This document shows, one piece after another, positions 44,691 through 51,630 of a stretch of DNA of 64,000 bases (position 1 is the first letter of the stretch; each line of letters starts with the position of its first letter). A program made the translations under genes and the position numbers. This DNA is from Synechococcus sp. AG-679-C18 (GTDB lineage Bacteria > Cyanobacteriota > Cyanobacteriia > PCC-6307 > Cyanobiaceae), in NCBI GenBank assembly GCA_003210755.1, contig QCUL01000008.1, positions 22,871-86,870 of the forward strand, written 5' to 3'. Under the pieces are notes generated by a model. The model was not told the DNA's origin. It saw nothing but the letters and a program-made list of their open reading frames with translations, and did no database searches.

Positions 44691-44761
44691 ATACCTGGCA
44701 CGATTGAGCAGAAGATAGATAAAACGAGATCGATGAGGCAACGGCAGTGAAGGCCCCCCTT
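44691..44761. repeat. Repeat copy D and second flanking direct repeat
   Basis: 44691-44730 matches the GTGCCAGG / AAACGAGAT part of the dispersed repeat (inverted orientation), and 44737-44761 is the second copy of the 42643 direct repeat. Confidence 0.7.
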
Positions 44762-44773
44762 CACCGCCGGTGA

Positions 44774-45052
44774 TCAGCCGGACTCATCCGGCAACAGTGA
44801 ACATCTGCATCCCCAATGAGCAGGATGGGCAGCAAGTTCGCTCTTTAATAACAACATCCCATTCCTTGGTCTACAAACTGGGCAGACTTTTTCGTCTTCT
44901 TTTGTGATCCAACGGAACGTTTCTGCGTTCCAGGTATCAAGTTCGATTTGAGTGCTAATTCCCCACACCCCAGCAGCAATAGCTGCATTGACTTGCGCTT
45001 CGATTTGCTTTCGGCCCTGCCCGAATAAATTACGCATCCAATTGCTAAACAT
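44774..45052 (-). CDS. Minor head (SPP1 gp7-like) protein, C-terminal part
   Basis: From the ATG at 45052: MFSNWMRNLFGQGRKQIEAQ, helix VNAAIAAGVWGISTQIELDT, then the phage head morphogenesis signature KEDEKVCPVCRPRNGML and HPAHWGCRCSLLP. The Cys/His cluster is typical of the Mu F/SPP1 gp7 C-terminal domain. Its start overlaps the stop of the 45045 gene by 8 nt; the two probably derive from one split minor head gene. Confidence 0.75.
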   Translation of the reverse strand: MFSNWMRNLFGQGRKQIEAQVNAAIAAGVWGISTQIELDTWNAETFRWITKEDEKVCPVCRPRNGMLLLKSELAAHPAHWGCRCSLLPDESG

Positions 45053-45410
45053 CGAGATCCCTCTTGAATTGATTGGCGATATTTTCTTTATCGACCGTGC
45101 CATAGGCCAGTAATTCGCTTGGGCTCTTCATTCTTGGAAGCGTGCCACCAGCAACTTGTTGGGCATCTTGAGCGATTCTCCGCTGATGGAGAAACATCGC
45201 TGATCCGATCGCATCAGACAAGGTGTCGTTTAGTTGCTCCAGGGCAGCAGCGTAGGCTTCATCGGTTGCATCACGGCCAAGGCGTTCCATTTTGCGGATG
45301 GCTTCATCCATTGTCGGTCGGACTTGATCCGCAATTTCTTTCTCAACACCGCGTAAAAAGCCCTCTTGGGTATCAAGATATAGGTCTCTATTCATCTGCG
45401 ATGTCTCCAT
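45045..45410 (-). CDS. Phage head-associated protein, N-terminal part of a split gene
   Basis: A helical protein (MNRDLYLDTQEGFLRGVEKE, AYAAALEQLNDTLSDAIGSA) without recognised catalytic motif. Several starts are possible (45431, 45410, 45395). Its position just before the gp7-like C-terminal fragment and the overlapping frames suggest a split minor head protein, or two coupled genes. Confidence 0.65.
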   Translation of the reverse strand: METSQMNRDLYLDTQEGFLRGVEKEIADQVRPTMDEAIRKMERLGRDATDEAYAAALEQLNDTLSDAIGSAMFLHQRRIAQDAQQVAGGTLPRMKSPSELLAYGTVDKENIANQFKRDLDV

Positions 45411-45651
45411 ATAACGCCTCTTCAAATACAAACCTGCCGGTGTGTTTCTTGGGAGGTAGATCTTTTGCTTCCAGGAGTTGTTCGTATGCGCTACTAATTG
45501 CTGAGGATCGTTGCTCCCATAACTTTTGATCTAGCTTGCAAAAATTTGCAAGCTTGAGTTCTAAACTCATCGCCCGCAACGATCCAATGACTGTCATATA
45601 TCGGCGTGATAACTCATGCTTTTGGAAGGAAGTTATGGTTGGCGGTCTCAT
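45388..45651 (-). CDS. Hypothetical phage protein
   Basis: 87 residues, helical and charged: YMTVIGSLRAMSLELKLANF, LWEQRSSAISSAYEQLLEAK, DLPPKKHTGRFVFEEALYGD. Overlaps the next gene, in keeping with phage-style packing. Function unknown. Confidence 0.6.
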   Translation of the reverse strand: MRPPTITSFQKHELSRRYMTVIGSLRAMSLELKLANFCKLDQKLWEQRSSAISSAYEQLLEAKDLPPKKHTGRFVFEEALYGDIADE

Positions 45652-45670
45652 TGATTGGCCTCCGCCCGCA

Positions 45671-46144
45671 TCAGCGGAGCCTCATCGAGGCAAGCCTTGC
45701 TTGAGCTTGAGCAGCAGTGTCTTGCATCCGCTCTTTCTGACCGTGGGGTGCAAACGTTGAATCCCGAAGCGCTTTCTCCTGTTCCTGGGCAGCAAGTCGG
45801 GGGTTTAAAGCCCGCATTTGCATTTGCAACGTGAGGTTTTGGCTGCCTTCAGCAAATGGTTTTGCATCAAAAAGCTGTTGTAACTCAGCCTGTCGTTTTG
45901 CCTCAATTTGCTGCTCTTCGGTTGGAGAAGCTGAATCCCACTTTCCGCCCAATACATCGGCTTTAAGCCCTGCGTTGCAGGTTCCGTCGAGGATTGAGAC
46001 AAGCTCGGGGTCGGCTAATCGAATTTGAAATGATTCGGTGCAGAACTTATCTGCAAAACTTGCAAATCCTTCGTCGGGCAATGGTTTTTCAGTTAGGGCA
46101 GACCAACGCCTGAGAACGCTTGAACAATTCGAATACCAAGCCAT
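45671..46144 (-). CDS. Hypothetical phage protein
   Basis: 157 residues: a folded N-terminal half (SFQIRLADPELVSILDGTCN) and a glutamine/alanine-rich helical C-terminal half (EEQQIEAKRQAELQQLFDAK, AAQAQARLASMRLR). Likely structural or assembly factor of the phage-like module. No family recognised. Confidence 0.6.
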   Translation of the reverse strand: MAWYSNCSSVLRRWSALTEKPLPDEGFASFADKFCTESFQIRLADPELVSILDGTCNAGLKADVLGGKWDSASPTEEQQIEAKRQAELQQLFDAKPFAEGSQNLTLQMQMRALNPRLAAQEQEKALRDSTFAPHGQKERMQDTAAQAQARLASMRLR

Positions 46145-46216
46145 AAAAATTCTTATCTCACAAATTCATAATACCTATTAATCTACTAATAGTTACTGTA
46201 TTACACTAGCTAAGTA

Positions 46217-46402
46217 TTAGTCAAAGGTGACGAGTATTCCATCACAACTCAGGCAATTGCTTAGTAGTGCCCTGAAGCCGTCGGCCATTGATAAATAAAT
46301 CGCCACCAGATGTTCGGGTTGGTTCAGGATGATCGGGATTCGTTCAGCATCAATGCTGGCTGCTTTCACTTGTTCTGATTGAAGCCATTCGAGTGATGTC
46401 AT
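46217..46402 (-). CDS. Small protein downstream of the tape measure gene
   Basis: 61 residues, MTSLEWLQSEQVKAASIDAE ... LLSNCLSCDGILVTFD. Its first base overlaps the last base of the tape measure gene, indicating co-translation. Function unknown; small tail proteins are common here. Confidence 0.6.
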   Translation of the reverse strand: MTSLEWLQSEQVKAASIDAERIPIILNQPEHLVAIYLSMADGFRALLSNCLSCDGILVTFD

Positions 46403-49317
46403 TAATTAAGACCCAGACTGCGGCGGGTAGCGGGCCGCTTTCTCATATCACTGAAAACTTGAGCCCTGGCCTGTTTCGCGGTGGCCTCCATCCCGGCAGC
46501 GAATTGCTCGGTAGTGATCACATCCAGACCGCCCACACTCACCGTGTCCACCTCAACTCGGATCGTGCCGGTCTCGGTGGAAACCAGTAGCTCTTGCATG
46601 CTGCGCGTTTGGGCAGCAGCGGCGGACGTTCCAAGGGAAGCTTGATTCTCGATAAAGGCATCTGCACCAGAGGCAGATTCTGTCGTCGAGCCGCCAAGTG
46701 CATTGCGGGCTGCTTCGTAGGGATCGCTTGGAATGATTTGGCCGTTTTGACTCGGGATGAAGAGTTCTGGGCCTTTTTCTCCGGTGATGTAGGCCATTCC
46801 GCCAGCAAAAGGACCACCCGAAGCCCTGTTGCCCCCAAGCCCGCCACTCAGCAGGCTGAATAGCCCAACTCCATCGCCTCCTCCTAAACCCTTGATCCCA
46901 GCAAGGATCAGCGCGTTGCCTACGGCTGACAAAATGTCGCTGGCTAGGGCCTGGAACGATTCCCCAAGGTTGTCGACTCCGCTCACTGCGAGTTGCAGAC
47001 CGTCCACTAGCCCGTTCGTGATTTGACCGCCGATGTTGTTGAGCAACACCTCGGTGTCGGTTAGTTGGGCATTGAGCTCACGATCGATGTCAGCTGCTTC
47101 GGCAAATCCGTCGCGCACTTGCTTGATCTTCTCGGCGCTGATCTCTTTCTCCGTTGCCAGCCGTTCTTTATCGAGCAGCGCCAGCTGTTTGGCAGTGTCG
47201 ATGCGGGCTTCCTCTACTTTCAGTGCGAATTTCTGGATGGTCAGTTGTTGCACTCGCTCATCGGTTTCCCGCGCCAATGCGTTGTCGAGTTCCTCCCCTA
47301 AAAGAACTTCGCGCCTGATTCCCTTGATGCGGATTTCAAGCGCTTTATTGCCAGCGAGCTCGGCTTTCGCAAGATCTGCTGCCAGGGTATTCAGCTCTTT
47401 TTGAGTGATCAGCTCAAGATTGAGACCGCGAAGTTTGGACTCAATCGCTGTCGCCCTGTCCGCTGCGTCCTTATCCAGCTCGGTGGTTGTGTCTTTGTCG
47501 CCCAATACACCGCTGAGATCGGTGCTGACCACAATCGCTTTCTCGGCGACTGCTGTTGCTTTGTCGAGAGTTGTGAGCCGATCCTGCATCAGCTGCAGAA
47601 GCACCTCATTTCGCGGTTGGTTGCGTAGGGCGGAGAGCTCCGTTGCTTGGTCCTGAAGTCCCGCCAGTCCTCGGCCCTGCGGTCCCGTTCCCTTGAAAAG
47701 ATCGGATGTCGCCTGGACGTTGAAAGGCAGGCGGCCTCCTCTGATCGATTGGGCAGCAGCGAATTCACCCGGCTTGGTGGCTGCATTGATGAGATCCGTG
47801 ATTCCGGCAAGCGTTTGATTTGCAAGTCGGCCGATGAAGCGGATTGGACCCTCGAGTTGCGTGATGATCGTGGACAGGTTTTCCACCGCTTCGGTGACGG
47901 CAGGCAATGCTTCGTCTGCAAGGGCTTTGCGGAATTTTTCGCCCGCAATCTCTAGTTTTTTGAACTTCTGAACTGGGGTGTCGAGCGATTGGCTCAGCTT
48001 GTTGATCCCCTCGTTGCGCACAGCAACCAGCGCTTTCAGCACCGTTTCGCTGCTGATCTTTCCGTCTTTGCCGAATTCCTTCAGTTGGCCGATCGTGACG
48101 CCTAGCTCTCGCGCAATCGCTGATGCAATAGCGGGGGTTTGCTCCAAAACGGAGCGGAGTTCATCGCCTCGAAGCGCACCAGCACCCAGGGCTTGGGTGA
48201 GTTGGGTGAAGGCTCCGGCTGCTTCTGCTGCAGTGGTGCCGGAGTTGATCGCAGCAACATTGAAGCCCTCATAAACCGCTTGGACTTGCTCCAAGGTGAG
48301 GCCCAGTGGACGTAATCTCGAATAAGCGGTGCCGAAGCCCTGGATTGCTTCCTGTTGAGTCAGATTGAATAAACCTTGGGCGCGGTCGGCGGCTAAGAGA
48401 ACACTTTGGTAGTCATCAAACCCTGCGCTTAGGGCTTTGAGGCGGATTTGCTGGCTCTCAATTGCAGCGGCGACTTTGAAGCTGTTGGTGATGAATCTCA
48501 CCAATTCGAGCGCACCAAAAGCGAGACCAAGTTGAACCAACGTTCGCCGCAGTCCCCCAAAAGCTGATTCGCTCCGTTTTGCTGCTCTCGCAGAGGCGTC
48601 GAGCTCCTTTGTTAACCCTGCGATTTTGGTGTCCAGATTGCCGACTAACTTGCTTTGACTATTGGCATCAGCCCTGCTTTCAAATAACGCATCACGGGCA
48701 GAAAACAGTGAGTTCCTGCTGGTGCGAGTTGTGGGCTGGAATGTGCCCTTGCTGGTGAGAAGTGGCCGCTTTGCTCGGACTTCGTTGAAACGATCTAGTC
48801 TCTGTTTGTATGTACGGGTCGCAGCGTCGAGATCATCGATCGTGGCATCCAAGCTGTCTTTTTGACGATCGCGAAATTCTTCTAGGCCCTTAAGTGCTTT
48901 GGATTTGGAAACCAGCTGTTTGGGAGTTAATGCCCTGGCAGCGATCAGACCCGCTCCAAGCACTTCAGCGGATCCAACACCGCCGCTAGATGTTTGGGCA
49001 GCAACGCCGCGACTTACATTGCTGATGCGTTGTTTCTCGAGGCGGTTGATTTGCTGCAGTTCGCGCTTCTGCAGGCTGAGTTCTGTTTTTTGTAGGGATA
49101 GTTCTCGAATCCGCTTTTTGGCTCGGGTGGCTTGCTCACCATCAAGACGAATTAAAACCCTGCGTTCACGAACAATCTGTTTGTCAACTCCAAGAATGTC
49201 GCGAGTTGCTGCTTCAACTTTGGCAACGCCGCGTTCTAATTTTTTAACCTGGCGTTCCGCGCCCTGGGATTGAACCTTTAGGTCGATATTCGCTGAAAAC
49301 TGAGCCAAACCGACCAC
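46402..49317 (-). CDS. Phage tail tape measure protein
   Basis: 971 residues. N-terminal coiled coil (about 20-110, LDGEQATRAKKRIRELSLQK), then the tape-measure domain (about 280-440) with AIESQQIRLKALSAGFDDYQ and AFTQLTQALGAGALRGDELR and TPAIASAIARELGVTIGQLK, further coiled coil, and a glycine-rich hydrophobic stretch (VGNALILAGIKGLGGGDGVG) near 800. Tape measure proteins set tail length and occupy the tail lumen. Intact, although other tail genes are missing from the element. Confidence 0.93.
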   Translation of the reverse strand: MVGLAQFSANIDLKVQSQGAERQVKKLERGVAKVEAATRDILGVDKQIVRERRVLIRLDGEQATRAKKRIRELSLQKTELSLQKRELQQINRLEKQRISNVSRGVAAQTSSGGVGSAEVLGAGLIAARALTPKQLVSKSKALKGLEEFRDRQKDSLDATIDDLDAATRTYKQRLDRFNEVRAKRPLLTSKGTFQPTTRTSRNSLFSARDALFESRADANSQSKLVGNLDTKIAGLTKELDASARAAKRSESAFGGLRRTLVQLGLAFGALELVRFITNSFKVAAAIESQQIRLKALSAGFDDYQSVLLAADRAQGLFNLTQQEAIQGFGTAYSRLRPLGLTLEQVQAVYEGFNVAAINSGTTAAEAAGAFTQLTQALGAGALRGDELRSVLEQTPAIASAIARELGVTIGQLKEFGKDGKISSETVLKALVAVRNEGINKLSQSLDTPVQKFKKLEIAGEKFRKALADEALPAVTEAVENLSTIITQLEGPIRFIGRLANQTLAGITDLINAATKPGEFAAAQSIRGGRLPFNVQATSDLFKGTGPQGRGLAGLQDQATELSALRNQPRNEVLLQLMQDRLTTLDKATAVAEKAIVVSTDLSGVLGDKDTTTELDKDAADRATAIESKLRGLNLELITQKELNTLAADLAKAELAGNKALEIRIKGIRREVLLGEELDNALARETDERVQQLTIQKFALKVEEARIDTAKQLALLDKERLATEKEISAEKIKQVRDGFAEAADIDRELNAQLTDTEVLLNNIGGQITNGLVDGLQLAVSGVDNLGESFQALASDILSAVGNALILAGIKGLGGGDGVGLFSLLSGGLGGNRASGGPFAGGMAYITGEKGPELFIPSQNGQIIPSDPYEAARNALGGSTTESASGADAFIENQASLGTSAAAAQTRSMQELLVSTETGTIRVEVDTVSVGGLDVITTEQFAAGMEATAKQARAQVFSDMRKRPATRRSLGLN

Positions 49318-49434
49318 CCAATAAGCCTGTTACAGCTATTTTAGCGGGCTTGATTTGGCTCTCTTTGGACGGCACTTCCCTTTATTTGGAAGCTCTTTCG
49401 TCAAACATGGGAAATCCCATCTTTGGCAAATGTT

Positions 49435-49452
49435 GCGTTGCAATTGCAACGC
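49435..49452. promoter_or_regulatory. Perfect 18-bp palindrome
   Basis: GCGTTGCAATTGCAACGC is fully self-complementary. It lies between the tape measure start and the 46-residue gene; candidate operator. Confidence 0.5.
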
Positions 49453-49592
49453 TACTTTGGTTCGAGCCCGGCATAGATCTCAAGAGCGGATTGATTAATG
49501 CCGAGGTCTTTAGCCGCCTGAATTGGCAGGTTTGGCGTTACTTGGGTAACGCCATTGCCCAACAAAATTGAAGCCGCTTCATTGGCAACCAT
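49452..49592 (-). CDS. Small protein, 46 aa, upstream of tape measure
   Basis: MVANEAASILLGNGVTQVTP, NLPIQAAKDLGINQSALEIY, AGLEPK. A related frame occurs at the right end of the element (56336-56512; ANEAASILLDSSVTRVTELL). Immediately upstream of the tape measure gene, so a tail assembly chaperone-like role is possible but not shown. Confidence 0.55.
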   Translation of the reverse strand: MVANEAASILLGNGVTQVTPNLPIQAAKDLGINQSALEIYAGLEPK

Positions 49593-49689
49593 CAATCGCT
49601 GAGCCCTGCTTGAGCTCCGCCGAGCTCAGGGCATCAGGGGAGCCACGCACTGATCGCGCAACTCAGTATCTAGAGGCGCTCTCGACCAA

Positions 49690-49769
49690 AACGGGATATC
49701 CCGTTACGGGGCCAACAGGTTTGGTGGTTTCGCGTGGGGGCCTCTAAGGAATAAACGGGAATTCCCGTT
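49690..49769. promoter_or_regulatory. Two related 16-bp palindromes (putative operators)
   Basis: AACGGGATATCCCGTT (49690-49705) and AACGGGAATTCCCGTT (49754-49769) differ only at the centre and are 64 bp apart. A weaker relative, ATGGGAAATCCCAT, lies at 49407-49420. They sit between the late-type genes and the early genes. Confidence 0.6.
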
Positions 49770-49828
49770 AATGCAGGGACCTCGTGGAGGGAGAAGCCCT
49801 GCCTTGCGGGCTTAATGATTTCTTTAGA

Positions 49829-50146
49829 TCACCAGATGCGGAAGCCGTGGGGGGATTGAAGCCCTGCCTCGCGGCGGATTTGTTTGAGCCGGTCGCGGTC
49901 CGCTTTCCATTCGTCGATCGCGTCGTTGAGCTCGGCTGAGGTGATGACGCCCCATCGCATGAGCCAGCGCATGGCGACGATGCGGTGGCGGGGTGTCCAG
50001 CGACGGCCGCAGGCGGCGATAGCCCTGCGCTCGGCTTCGCGTTCGGCGCGGTGGCGCGGTGGTCCACCGGGGCAGCACGGGATTAGGGGGATCCATTCCG
50101 GGTTGAAGTCGGCTTCACCGACGGTGTTGGCGGTGGTGCGGTTCAT
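49829..50146 (-). CDS. Hypothetical basic protein
   Basis: From the ATG at 50146: MNRTTANTVGEADFNPEWIP, then a strongly basic region (PPRHRAEREAERRAIAACGR, RWTPRHRIVAMRWLMRWGVI) and an acidic helix TSAELNDAIDEWKADRDRLK. About 105 residues. May bind nucleic acid. Overlaps the 50143 gene by 4 nt. Confidence 0.55.
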   Translation of the reverse strand: MNRTTANTVGEADFNPEWIPLIPCCPGGPPRHRAEREAERRAIAACGRRWTPRHRIVAMRWLMRWGVITSAELNDAIDEWKADRDRLKQIRREAGLQSPHGFRIW

Positions 50147-50391
50147 TGCTGCTCTGCGGGGGTTGGCGCTTGATGGATGCAGTCGGTCCATATCACCAGG
50201 CAGTCGCTCGGTAAATGGGAGGTTTTGCGATGGCCGCATTCTTCGTGCGAACAACGGCGGCACCGGATCACGCTTATTGGCGAAGCCCTGCTGGCTGATG
50301 CCTCCATTCTTTGCAGCTCTTGGGCGAGGGTTTTGAGGCGGGATTTGCGGGTTTGCGTTATTGCCGAAATATCTGCTGTTAGTGATTGCAT
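50143..50391 (-). CDS. Small cysteine-rich protein
   Basis: About 82 residues: helix (ITQTRKSRLKTLAQELQRME) followed by ISVIRCRRCSHEECGHRKTS and HLPSDCLVIWTDCIHQ. The CRRCSHEECGH cluster looks like a small zinc-binding module. ATGA overlap with the following gene shows coupling. Confidence 0.55.
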   Translation of the reverse strand: MQSLTADISAITQTRKSRLKTLAQELQRMEASASRASPISVIRCRRCSHEECGHRKTSHLPSDCLVIWTDCIHQAPTPAEQQ

Positions 50392-50394
50392 CAC

Positions 50395-50697
50395 TGCTAC
50401 TTATGCCCTGCTGGTTGCATTGTAATAGGCACTATTTAATGTGCTGATGTAGCACAATAGAAAAAATTTTAAGGTGAAAGGGTGGTGGTGGATCTAGTCC
50501 TTGCGACCCCCGCCCCTCTTCCCTGGATTGCAACACTGCCCCCGATTTGTGTTCTTTTGTAATATTTAATTGGGTTGATTGTAAGGGCTGTTGATTGAGC
50601 GACTGGCTGCTTCTAAAGCAGGCTGGCTCATCAATAAAGTCAGTTATAGCAATGCTTTTGTAGCGAGCGAAGCGAGCTACTTGCAGAAGTACTCGCA
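50395..50697. other. Spacer, nothing seen
   Basis: About 300 bp; an open frame at 50432-50698 has no protein-like features. Confidence 0.5.
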
Positions 50698-51171
50698 TTA
50701 TTCGGCTTCTTCAGTGTGATTTAGTGGTGAGGGTGGGAGCTCTTTAAAGTCGGCTTCGTGGGTTTCGATTATTGGCAGGGCTGTTTGCATATTGGCTGCT
50801 AGTTGTGCCATTCGGGCTTCCATAGATTCGAGCAGCTGCTGCTCCTCGGCGTGCTTGGCGATTGCTGCATAGGATTCGCAAGCTAATCGGGCAGCACCGA
50901 GCCTGATGTGGTCGTTCTTGCTCTCCAGTAGTTCTTGAACTGTTTCTAATGAATTACGGTAGAGATTGTGCAACTTGTAGTTGCTACTTTCAGCCCTGAG
51001 GTTTATCGCCTCAGCAAGTTTCTTCTTAAATGCTGGTTTGTCCTTCATGTAGCGGACAGTGTTCATATCTAGGTTCAACGCTCCAGCAATCATCTGCACC
51101 GCATATCCCTTGGCGAAGAGTTCAACGGCCTGATCTCTTTGGTCTTGGGTTACTGGTTTTCCTGAAGGCAT
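50698..51171 (-). CDS. Helix-turn-helix protein, possible terminase small subunit
   Basis: From the ATG at 51171: MPSGKPVTQDQRDQAVELFA, KGYAVQMIAGALNLDMNTVR, YMKDKPAFKKKLAEAINLRA; then a long helical region ending in an acidic tail. An N-terminal HTH with downstream helices is the layout of many phage small terminases, which recognise the packaging site. The call is by layout only. Confidence 0.55.
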   Translation of the reverse strand: MPSGKPVTQDQRDQAVELFAKGYAVQMIAGALNLDMNTVRYMKDKPAFKKKLAEAINLRAESSNYKLHNLYRNSLETVQELLESKNDHIRLGAARLACESYAAIAKHAEEQQLLESMEARMAQLAANMQTALPIIETHEADFKELPPSPLNHTEEAE

Positions 51172-51359
51172 TTTTCTGTGGCGATGTAAAGGAAGGCTTG
51201 AACTTATTCGCTTAATTATGTGCACTAAACGCCTGGAGGGGCAGCACACAACCAAAACAGCCTTGGGGGTGACCTATCCCTCCCGATCGTCATCACTAAG
51301 CAACACCTATCAACACCGTGCATAACCCATCGCCCAAGCCTTTTGGAGGGGGGAAGCTT

Positions 51360-51630
51360 TACCGTCTTCCCCCTAAGTTTCCCCCCATCACATCCCAGTT
51401 CACCACTGCGATCTCGTCTTAAGGGGGAAGGAGGGAAGGGGGGAACCCCTAATACGTCTTTTTCTCTTTTATGTCTCTTGGGGCAGCAGGGTTTTTTATA
51501 GGTAATTAAATAAATATCTATATATATATTCCCCCCTTCCCCCTTAAGGCTATTTCCCCAGTGATAGCAACGGTTTTGATGGGGGGAAGCACTCATTCCC
51601 CCCATGTTCCCCCTTCCCCCCTAAGAGCGC
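51360..51630. other. Putative replication origin: C-rich iterons and AT-rich tract
   Basis: The motif TTCCCCC(C)(T)TAAG occurs at 51367-51377 (+), 51418-51430 (-), 51537-51548 (+) and 51614-51625 (+), with more TTCCCCC runs between, flanking an AT-only tract (51503-51530, TAATTAAATAAATATCTATA). Position next to the primase-like gene fits a satellite origin. Confidence 0.5.

Noticed and set aside
50432..50698. 88-residue frame
   Set aside because: Atypical composition and no ribosome binding site or partner; likely spacer.
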